Assembly (NCBI GenBank): GCA_024403005.1
Contig: JAKSSQ010000128.1
Span: 1-5,438, forward strand
Direction of reading: 5' to 3'
DNA: 5,438 bases
Source: Clostridia bacterium
GTDB taxonomy: Bacteria > Bacillota > Clostridia > Peptostreptococcales > Anaerovoracaceae
How positions within the stretch are numbered: the stretch's first letter is position 1; every line of letters begins with the position of its first letter. A program made the translations under genes and the position numbers. Shown in pieces: positions 1 through 4,746 of this stretch. The notes under the pieces are model-generated. The model had not been told where the DNA came from. It ran no database searches and saw nothing but the letters and a program-made list of their open reading frames with translations.

Positions 1-941
1 GCCAGCATTCTGTAGTCTGCTACGCTTCTTAAAGCTTCGGGCAGAATTACGAGAGCTGCAGCTGCGATAATGGAGCCCAGCATGTTGCCCTGTCCGCCGA
101 GTACAACGAATACGAGAACCAGGATGGATGTATCGATGTTGAACTTGCTTGCAACCAGGGAGCTGTAGTTGTTTCCGAAGAGAGCGCCTGCAGCACCTGC
201 CATGGCAGCGGAAATTGTAAATGCGGTAATCTTGTATTTGAAGGCAGGAATACCAACGGATTCAGCAGCGATGCGGTTGTCTCTTAAAGCCTGGATAGCG
301 CGGCCTGTGCGGCTGCCAACCAGATGGAAGATAACAACGAGGCAGATCATTATAAGGATGAAACCTGCTGTAAAGTTGGAGATCTTCTGGATATTACGGA
401 TACCCATAGCTCCTTCGATGATAATTCTGTCGTCTGTTCCTAAATCGAGTTTGTTTTCCAGCACGCACATGGTAAGGCTTCCGTCCTTAATACCAAGGTA
501 GATGTTGCTGAAAACGGATTTGATGATTTCACCGAACGCAAGTGTAACGATAGCCAGGTAGTCGCCCTTAAGACGCAGTACGGGGATACCGATAAGGAAT
601 CCGAAGAGTGCGCCGGCAAGGGAGCCGATTGCGATACCGATTGCGAGGCGGAGGCCGTTATTTGCGATAGTTGTATTGAGCGCCATGCATGCGGTTGTTC
701 CGAAGAACGCGCCGATGGACATAAAACCTGCGTGGCCCAGAGAGAGTTCACCCATAACACCTACTGTGAGGTTCAGGGAGAGGGCCATTACGATGTATGC
801 GCAGATAGGAACCAGCATACCTGCCATGGAAGCCTTCATCATGCCGCCGCTCTTCATGGCTGTGAGCACAACGAATGCAATAATTACCAGCAGATATGTA
901 GCATAATTCTTTACTGTAGTGCGGTTCATTTTCTTTAACAT
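1..941 (-). CDS. livM: Branched-chain amino acid ABC transporter permease LivM (3' end outside window)
   Basis: This is one of the two membrane permeases of a LIV-type ABC importer, which form the channel through which substrate delivered by the binding lipoprotein crosses the membrane. Reading the minus strand from 941 gives 313 codons still open at the window edge, so a short C-terminal piece is missing. Visible family landmarks are NLTVGVMGELSLGHAGF (about 57-73), RLKGDYLAIVTLAFGE (123-138), the cytoplasmic EAA-type loop GRAIQALRDNRIAAESVG (213-230) that docks on the ATPase, and VLGGQGNMLGS (280-290). Several hydrophobic spans are evident, for example 16-29, 42-60, 98-120 and 190-208. The external loop at about 150-180 departs from the usual Thr-Gly-Gly/Gly-Ile-rich pattern. 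The start is the ATG at 939-941, supported by AGGTG 6 nt upstream; a second ATG four codons later is less well spaced. livH ends 9 nt upstream, so the two are co-transcribed and probably translationally coupled. Confidence 0.95.
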   Translation of the reverse strand, partial: MLKKMNRTTVKNYATYLLVIIAFVVLTAMKSGGMMKASMAGMLVPICAYIVMALSLNLTVGVMGELSLGHAGFMSIGAFFGTTACMALNTTIANNGLRLAIGIAIGSLAGALFGFLIGIPVLRLKGDYLAIVTLAFGEIIKSVFSNIYLGIKDGSLTMCVLENKLDLGTDDRIIIEGAMGIRNIQKISNFTAGFILIMICLVVIFHLVGSRTGRAIQALRDNRIAAESVGIPAFKYKITAFTISAAMAGAAGALFGNNYSSLVASKFNIDTSILVLVFVVLGGQGNMLGSIIAAAALVILPEALRSVADYRML

Positions 942-947
942 GTCCTG

Positions 948-952
948 CACCT
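948..952 (-). promoter_or_regulatory. Ribosome binding site of livM overlapping the livH stop codon
   Basis: The minus strand reads AGGTG followed by 6 nt and then the livM ATG. The motif shares bases with the TAG stop of livH (951-953), so ribosomes ending livH are released on the livM initiation site. This favours translational coupling and supports the first ATG over the internal one. Confidence 0.6.
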
Positions 953-1826
953 ACACTTTCTCTCGTGTCTGCTTGCCGAGGAGGCCTGCAGGCTTAACGA
1001 GCAGTACAATAATCAGCACGCCGAATACGATAGCATCGGAGAACTGTGTGGAAATATATGCCTTTGCCAGGTTTTCGATAACGCCGAGAAGCAGACCACC
1101 CAGGAATGCGCCGGGGATGGATCCGATTCCGCCGAATACAGCAGCTGTAAATGCCTTAATACCGGGCATTGCGCCTGTTGTCGGGGTAAGAGTCGGATAT
1201 GCGGAGCAGAGCAGAACGCCTGCAATTGCAGCGAGTCCGGAACCGATGGCAAATGTTGTGGAAATCGTTCTGTTAACGTCGATACCCATGAGCTGTGCAG
1301 CGCCCTTGTCTTCGGAAACAGCTCTCATAGCCTTGCCCATCTTTGTCTTGTTAATGAACATAGTGAGCACAATCATAATGATTACGCATGCAGCAATCGT
1401 AAGGATTGTTACATAGGATACAGAGAGTGCGCCGAGCTGAACGGAACCGTTGCCGACGATGGAATTGAATACCTTCGGGTTGGGTGTCCACAGCAGCTGT
1501 GCTGTATTCTGAAGGAAATAGCTTACGCCGATAGCTGTAATGAGTACAGCCAGAGACGGAGCTGAACGCAGCGGCTTATACGCTAACTTTTCAATTGTGA
1601 TTCCCAGCAGGGTGCATAATACGACAGCGATGAGAACGCCGAGGAACGGGTTCATGTTGTATCTCATGACTGCGAAGAAACAGACATAAGATCCGATCAT
1701 AATTACGTCGCCGTGTGCAAAGTTAAGCATCTTTGCGATACCGTATACCATGGTGTAGCCCAGGGCGATAATCGCATAAACGCTTCCCAAACTGAGTCCG
1801 CTTACCAAATAGTTAAGGAAACTCAT
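951..1826 (-). CDS. livH: Branched-chain amino acid ABC transporter permease LivH
   Basis: This complete 291-residue integral membrane protein has the usual length for LivH and pairs with LivM to form the importer's transmembrane channel. The sequence shows the N-terminal signature NFAHGDVIMIGSY (35-47), the segment RSAPSLAVLITAIGVSYFLQN (87-107), the EAA-type ATPase-docking loop GKAMRAVSEDKGAAQLMGID (164-183), the GIKAFTAAVFGGIGSIPGA segment (222-240) and the C-terminal LLVKPAGLLG (275-284). Hydrophobic spans are spread over the whole length and there is no cleavable signal peptide. The start is the ATG at 1824-1826, preceded by AAAGGT. It lies 97 nt after livJ, with a strong hairpin in the gap, and 9 nt before livM. 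The family assignment is clear. The exact substrate (Leu/Ile/Val, other amino acids, or urea or amides in related systems) cannot be read from the permease alone, but no urea-specific features are apparent. Confidence 0.96.
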   Translation of the reverse strand: MSFLNYLVSGLSLGSVYAIIALGYTMVYGIAKMLNFAHGDVIMIGSYVCFFAVMRYNMNPFLGVLIAVVLCTLLGITIEKLAYKPLRSAPSLAVLITAIGVSYFLQNTAQLLWTPNPKVFNSIVGNGSVQLGALSVSYVTILTIAACVIIMIVLTMFINKTKMGKAMRAVSEDKGAAQLMGIDVNRTISTTFAIGSGLAAIAGVLLCSAYPTLTPTTGAMPGIKAFTAAVFGGIGSIPGAFLGGLLLGVIENLAKAYISTQFSDAIVFGVLIIVLLVKPAGLLGKQTREKV

Positions 1827-1831
1827 AACTT

Positions 1832-1837
1832 ACCTTT
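1832..1837 (-). promoter_or_regulatory. Ribosome binding site of livH
   Basis: The minus strand reads AAAGGT with about 5-6 nt to the ATG at 1826. It is weaker than the AGAGGTG site in front of livJ, which agrees with lower permease than binding-protein synthesis. Confidence 0.55.
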
Positions 1838-1842
1838 CATAC

Positions 1843-1883
1843 ACCAATACCGGGGGACGGATTTCTCTGCCCCCGGCATTAGT
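1843..1883 (-). other. Intercistronic stem-loop between livJ and livH
   Basis: In minus-strand RNA the arms at 1883-1870 and 1856-1843 can pair over 14 positions, including a CCGGGGG/CCCCCGG core and two G-U pairs, with a 13-nt loop. No uridine run follows, so it does not look like an intrinsic terminator. Its position 3' of the binding-protein gene and before the permease gene resembles the stabilising hairpins between malE and malF. A role in protecting livJ mRNA or trimming downstream transcript is inferred. A weaker hairpin with one mismatch lies at about 1900-1919, just after the livJ stop. Confidence 0.7.
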
Positions 1884-1923
1884 TCTAATTTCTTTTATCA
1901 GTACTTTTTATAAAGTGCTTAAA

Positions 1924-3087
1924 TTACATACCTACGTATGCGCCGTCCTTGATGATAACAGCGTTGGGCATCTTGGATACAGCACCGTCTGCGCCCCATG
2001 TCATGTTGGAGCCTGTGAGGCCGTCGAATGTCATGGATGTGAACTGTGCTACCATTGCTTCGCAGATTTCTTCGTGGGACATGTCAGCTGTGATGCCAGC
2101 CTTTTCCATTGCAGCGTAGATTGCATACATGCAGTCGTAAGCGTCTGCAGCGAACTGGTTGGGGATTTCGCCGTAAGCAGCCTGGTACTTTTCTACGAAG
2201 TTCTTGTTGAGAGCTGTGTCAGCGTCTGCGGAGTACGGTGTGAGTACGTAAACGCCTTCAGCGAGAGCTGTGTCGAAACCTTCAAGTGTGAGGATACCAT
2301 CCATACCGTCTACGCCGAACCAGATGGGAGCATAGCCTGTTGTGGAAGCCTGGCTGAAGATGAGGGAAGCGGGTGTGTAGTAGATGGGCAGGAATACGAG
2401 TTCTGCGCCTGCTTCCTGGCACTTAGCGATCTGAACTGTGAAGTCAGTAGCTGTAGCGTCTGTGAATGTAACGTCTGCAACGATGTTGAGACCAACTTCA
2501 GCAGCCTTAGCTGTGAATGTTTCTCTGATACCTGTGGAGTAGGAGTCGTCGTTCTTCCAGATAATAGCAACGTCCTTAGCCATGTTGTTTTCAGCGATGT
2601 ACTGAGCAGCACCGGAACCCTGGTTGGGGTCTGTGAAGCACATCTGGAAAACGTTGTCCTTGCCGTCGATTACGTTTGTGGAAGAAGCGGACGGTGTCAG
2701 GAAGAAGTATCTGTCTGCATAAGCGTCAGCAGATGTAACTTCTGCGGGGGAGGAAGTAACTGTACCCATCATGAGCTGCATACCCCAGTCAACGAGTGCG
2801 TTGTATGCGTTTTCAGCCTTTTCGGGGTCGTGTGTATCGTCTTCCATGTTGAAAGCGATCTGCATTCCGCCCTTAGCGTTGAGTTCTTCTACAGCGATTG
2901 TTGCGCCGTTCTTTACAGCCATACCGTAAATAGCTGCGCCGCCTGTGAGCGGGCCTGTAGCGCCGATCTTAATTGCTTCTGCAGCACCATCTGCTGCGGG
3001 TTCTGCGGGCTTGCTTTCGCCGCAAGCTGCCAGTCCGATTACCATCAGGACTGCCATGAGCAGTGCTAAAATTCTCTTAGTTTTCAC
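1924..3087 (-). CDS. livJ: Branched-chain amino acid ABC transporter substrate-binding lipoprotein
   Basis: This 387-residue extracytoplasmic receptor captures substrate and hands it to LivH and LivM. The N-terminus is a lipoprotein signal: Lys/Arg at 2-5, a hydrophobic core at 6-18, and lipobox LAAC with Cys22 as the lipid-modified residue. An Ala/Glu/Pro-rich linker (23-37) leads into a type I periplasmic-binding fold (Peripla_BP_6) starting IKIGATGPLTGGAA (39-52), with GMAVKNGATIAVEELNAKGG (55-74) typical of the family. The ligand-pocket region TSSPAEVTSA (111-120) and LTPSASSTN (130-138) keeps the expected Ser/Thr-rich pattern. Length is normal. Translation begins at GTG (3085-3087), supported by AGAGGTG 6 nt upstream and by the immediate lipoprotein signal. 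The gene starts 33 nt after a strong terminator and has no visible promoter of its own there. Branched-chain amino acids are the likely substrate, but aromatic amino acid or other ligands are possible in this family. Confidence 0.95.
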   Translation of the reverse strand: MKTKRILALLMAVLMVIGLAACGESKPAEPAADGAAEAIKIGATGPLTGGAAIYGMAVKNGATIAVEELNAKGGMQIAFNMEDDTHDPEKAENAYNALVDWGMQLMMGTVTSSPAEVTSADAYADRYFFLTPSASSTNVIDGKDNVFQMCFTDPNQGSGAAQYIAENNMAKDVAIIWKNDDSYSTGIRETFTAKAAEVGLNIVADVTFTDATATDFTVQIAKCQEAGAELVFLPIYYTPASLIFSQASTTGYAPIWFGVDGMDGILTLEGFDTALAEGVYVLTPYSADADTALNKNFVEKYQAAYGEIPNQFAADAYDCMYAIYAAMEKAGITADMSHEEICEAMVAQFTSMTFDGLTGSNMTWGADGAVSKMPNAVIIKDGAYVGM

Positions 3088-3093
3088 TTTTTA

Positions 3094-3100
3094 CACCTCT
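3094..3100 (-). promoter_or_regulatory. Strong ribosome binding site of livJ that fixes a GTG start
   Basis: The minus strand reads AGAGGTG, a near-perfect anti-16S match, followed by 6 nt and then GTG AAA ACT AAG. No ATG nearby would give the lipoprotein signal, so this site settles the non-ATG start. Confidence 0.8.
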
Positions 3101-3120
3101 TTATAACTTTAACTTACTTT

Positions 3121-3151
3121 AAAAAAACGGTCCGCCTTGGAGCAGACCGTT
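3121..3151 (-). terminator. Intrinsic terminator between the 51-codon gene and livJ
   Basis: In minus-strand RNA the arms at 3151-3142 and 3135-3126 form 10 pairs (AACGGTC/GACCGTT, one G-U, then G-C and C-G) around a 6-nt loop. The stem ends in a run of seven uridines, two of them paired. It sits 11 nt after the stop of the small gene and 33 nt before the livJ GTG, so transcripts entering livJ from the upstream promoter must read through it. It may be the end of an independent small gene or the terminator arm of an attenuator. Confidence 0.85.
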
Positions 3152-3162
3152 AAATTAACAAA

Positions 3163-3318
3163 TTATTCTGCTCTGTGTACACTATGTTTATAGAGAAGGA
3201 CAGCGAGGACCACGCCCACGATATTCAGGAGAGCGATGGAAACAATGATAGCAACTTTAACAGCAGCAGAGCATTCTGCCTTGCCTTTACGTGTGCATCT
3301 TGTAGTTAAAGCTTTCAT
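3163..3318 (-). CDS. Small single-span membrane peptide, 51 residues, possible leader peptide
   Basis: I do not recognise a family. The frame runs from ATG (3316-3318) to TAA (3163-3165) and is preceded by GTGAGG at 3327-3332 with 8 nt spacing. A near-consensus promoter lies just upstream and an intrinsic terminator follows 11 nt after the stop, so expression is likely. The N-terminus is basic (MKALTTRCTRKGKAECSA, with Cys8 and Cys16). Residues 20-42 form one hydrophobic segment in which 16 of 23 residues are Val, Ile or Leu, and a short polar tail (YKHSVHRAE) ends the peptide. Charge distribution predicts an inside N-terminus. It could be a membrane microprotein, perhaps linked to the adjacent importer. 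It could instead be a leader peptide whose Val/Ile/Leu codons sense charged tRNA. It is translated in the direction of livJ, 75 nt upstream of it. Confidence 0.7.
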   Translation of the reverse strand: MKALTTRCTRKGKAECSAAVKVAIIVSIALLNIVGVVLAVLLYKHSVHRAE

Positions 3319-3326
3319 AAATTGCG

Positions 3327-3332
3327 CCTCAC
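3327..3332 (-). promoter_or_regulatory. Ribosome binding site of the 51-codon gene
   Basis: The minus strand reads GTGAGG followed by 8 nt and then ATG. The good spacing is one of the main reasons for accepting this short frame as translated. Confidence 0.65.
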
Positions 3333-3357
3333 TTTCTTCTATATTTACGATGTCAGC

Positions 3358-3386
3358 ATTTTATCCCCAAAGCCCTGCAGTGTCAA
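3358..3386 (-). promoter_or_regulatory. Sigma-A type promoter for the 51-codon gene and probably the liv operon
   Basis: The minus strand carries a perfect -35 TTGACA (3386-3381), a 17-nt spacer and -10 TAAAAT (3363-3358, five of six matches). Transcription would start near 3351, about 33 nt before the small gene's ATG. It is the best promoter in the window. No convincing promoter fits in the 33 nt between the terminator and livJ, so this is the likely source of liv mRNA as well. Confidence 0.85.
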
Positions 3387-3433
3387 GTTTTAATAGCTCT
3401 GTTTTGTTGCATTTCGCAGGTGTTTGACCCAAT

Positions 3434-3458
3434 TTATTTGTTATAAATCAACAAATAA
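3434..3458. repeat. Perfect 9-bp inverted repeat, operator-like
   Basis: TTATTTGTT (3434-3442) and AACAAATAA (3450-3458) are perfect inverted arms around a 7-nt centre. The dyad centre lies about 95 bp upstream of the predicted transcription start at 3351. No T run follows on either strand, so an operator or binding site for a dimeric regulator is more likely than a terminator. No regulator can be named. Confidence 0.5.
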
Positions 3459-3510
3459 TCTTAGATATAGTTAGCTAATTAAGCTATAATTTGCCCCATA
3501 TTTATGCCAA

Positions 3511-3532
3511 CTACACAAATTCTACACAATTG
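3511..3532. repeat. Two tandem 11-nt direct repeats
   Basis: CTACACAAATT (3511-3521) is followed directly by CTACACAATTG (3522-3532); the first eight bases and the ninth-position context are shared. The 11-nt period puts both copies on the same helix face, as in some tandem activator or response-regulator sites. Its role is unknown. Confidence 0.45.
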
Positions 3533-3578
3533 CGAAATTCCTTGAAATTTCACAGTTCCCGGGCATTTTCAGCGGGGT

Positions 3579-4706
3579 CTACTGAGCCTTTGCATCCCCT
3601 TCTTCGCCCTCTTCCGAGCCGCTGCCGGGTTCAATAATGTTGCCGTCGGCATCGAACCAGATTTCCGTTGCGCTTCCCTCGCCCTTGGGCAGGAAGTTCA
3701 GGTTAGCCTTGGGCACTTCTACCAGCTTGATTTCCTTAGCTACGGAAATATCGTCTTCCGTACCGGAACCGATTGCGTAGATTTCTTCCAGCATGGCTTC
3801 TATCTTCGCATCGTTGCCCTGCCAGAAGGACAGGCCGTGGAGCATGGTGTCCGTGCCGGGCAGAATGTAGGAATTGATTCGGTCACCGGAAAGGCCGATA
3901 GCCTTTGTGGCAACGCTAATCGCCATGTTGTAAGTAACGTCGGATTCAACGTTTTCCAGGCAGACCTTCATAACGTCCAGAATGTTGCCGGCTCTTAAGC
4001 ATTCGCGCAGAACCTTCTTAACGAATTCCTGGTGGATCTGGATTCTGCCGATGTCGCCGTTGGCGTAGCCCTTGCGGTAGCGCAGGTATTCCATAACGTT
4101 GCTGGCATCGATGGTCTGGTTGCCCTTCTTAATGTGGATGTGGAGCTCGGGTTCAGCGGTCGGGTCGTCGTAGTCCATGTTGAAGGGAACGTTAACCGGA
4201 ATTCCGCCGATTACCCTCATTACCTTGCGGATATCTTCGTATTCGATAACCGCATAGTAGTGGATAGGCATTCCGTAAAGCGTGTCGGAAACGGCTGTTG
4301 CCAGCGCTGCAACGCCTTCGGAATGGTAAATTGCGTTGATTTTGTTGCCTGCGTAGTTATTATCCCAGCCTTTGCGGTAGTAGAACGTGTCGCGGGGCAC
4401 GGAAATAATGTTTACGTACTGGTTTTCCATGTCGTAGCTGCAGAGCATGATAACGTCTGTCATGTTCTCGTTTACGCCGAGCAGCAGCACGTTAACTCTG
4501 TCCTTAGCCTTAAAGGCATCGTAGAACGGACTGGTTTCGTCGACTACAATTGGCGTCATGTCTTCGGAAAGACGGGTCTCCGATTCGAAAATCTGTATGC
4601 CGCCGATAACGCCTGTCTCGTCGTCTCGGATCGACGCCAGGAAAGCCGTCGCTATCGCGAAGACCAGCACGCCGACCAGTATAACCTTTTTGTTAAACTT
4701 AACCAT
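3579..4706 (-). CDS. LCP (LytR-CpsA-Psr) family wall glycopolymer transferase, variant active site
   Basis: LCP proteins are anchored outside the membrane and transfer undecaprenyl-linked glycopolymers such as teichoic acids or capsule to peptidoglycan or related acceptors. This 375-residue protein has a basic N-terminus and one membrane anchor (about 7-25), then the LCP domain from VNVLLLGVN (71-79) to the arginine-rich end near 235. Visible family motifs are SVPRDT (102-107, with Arg105), NKIN (121-124), GGIPVNVPFNMDYDD (167-181), YLRYRKG (207-213, Arg209 and Arg211) and GDIGRIQ (217-223). The usual Gly-x-Asp is Gly-Val-Asn (Asn79), and the segment to the second Asp (Asp84) is shortened and lacks the preceding Arg. 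The tail (360-375) is acidic and low in complexity. The ATG at 4706 follows GGGAG with a short 4-nt spacer. It lies 40 nt after the sugar dehydratase gene, probably in the same operon. The family is secure. Activity and substrate are uncertain because of the changed metal-site residues. Confidence 0.9.
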   Translation of the reverse strand: MVKFNKKVILVGVLVFAIATAFLASIRDDETGVIGGIQIFESETRLSEDMTPIVVDETSPFYDAFKAKDRVNVLLLGVNENMTDVIMLCSYDMENQYVNIISVPRDTFYYRKGWDNNYAGNKINAIYHSEGVAALATAVSDTLYGMPIHYYAVIEYEDIRKVMRVIGGIPVNVPFNMDYDDPTAEPELHIHIKKGNQTIDASNVMEYLRYRKGYANGDIGRIQIHQEFVKKVLRECLRAGNILDVMKVCLENVESDVTYNMAISVATKAIGLSGDRINSYILPGTDTMLHGLSFWQGNDAKIEAMLEEIYAIGSGTEDDISVAKEIKLVEVPKANLNFLPKGEGSATEIWFDADGNIIEPGSGSEEGEEGDAKAQ

Positions 4707-4746
4707 AATTCTCCCTAAATATCTCTAAAATCCCCTGAATGCCGGC

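Larger units (their letters stand above)
3121..3351 (-). promoter_or_regulatory. Candidate attenuation leader of the liv operon
   Basis: The transcript from the promoter at 3358-3386 (start expected near 3351) holds a Leu/Ile/Val-rich reading frame and then the terminator. Three alternative helices are visible. Segment A (minus strand TGCTCTG, 3273-3267) can pair with segment B (CAGAGCA, 3175-3169). Segment B's overlapping sequence GAGCAGA (3173-3167, spanning codons 49-51 next to the stop) can instead pair with TCTGCTC (3146-3140), which lies in the terminator's 5' arm and loop. The third helix is the terminator itself. A ribosome slowed in codons 20-42 would free B to block the terminator, and a ribosome reaching the stop would cover B and allow termination. 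Each alternative helix is only 7 bp, so this is a hypothesis from pairing and position, not a recognised family. Confidence 0.4.
3387..3578 (-). other. AT-rich intergenic spacer upstream of the promoter
   Basis: No gene is supported in this stretch. It contains the 9-bp dyad at 3434-3458, a short inverted repeat TAGCT/AGCTA at 3472-3486, two tandem 11-nt repeats at 3511-3532, and a GAAATT/AATTTC inverted repeat at about 3534-3551 just downstream of the LCP gene. None of the stems is followed by a uridine run, so I see no clear terminator for the LCP transcript. The base composition is much richer in A+T than the flanking genes, as expected for regulatory DNA. Confidence 0.6.

Noticed and set aside
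1823..1840. Five-codon mini-frame (MKGKL) whose TGA overlaps the livH ATG
   Set aside because: Its ATG has no Shine-Dalgarno, and the frame includes livH's own ribosome binding site. It is most likely chance.
1900..1919. Hairpin just after the livJ stop as a terminator
   Set aside because: The stem is short with one mismatch, and no uridine run follows on the minus strand. It is noted only as a weak structure.
1915..3069. Long plus-strand open frame of 384 codons opposite livJ
   Set aside because: It is codon-aligned with livJ, so it is open simply because livJ avoids TTA, CTA and TCA codons. The product is unusually rich in Cys, Val and Ser, with no domain pattern, and livJ itself is unmistakable.
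3121..3351. T-box riboswitch in the liv leader
   Set aside because: T-box leaders need a conserved AGGGTGG-type element before the terminator. It is absent, and the leader is short and occupied by a reading frame.
3484..3511. Second promoter on the minus strand (TTGGCA, 16 nt, TATAGC)
   Set aside because: The -10 matches at only four of six positions, and a far better promoter lies about 125 bp downstream. Such matches are common in AT-rich DNA.
3535..3549. CodY-box-like sequence on the minus strand (AATTTCAAGGAATTT)
   Set aside because: It has about four mismatches to AATTTTCWGAAAATT and lies roughly 190 bp upstream of the predicted start, next to the LCP gene end. CodY control of a liv operon would be plausible, but this site is too weak and too distant to call.
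4032..4718. Plus-strand open frame opposite the LCP gene
   Set aside because: It is also codon-aligned with a clear family gene and has no recognisable motif. It is a codon-bias shadow.
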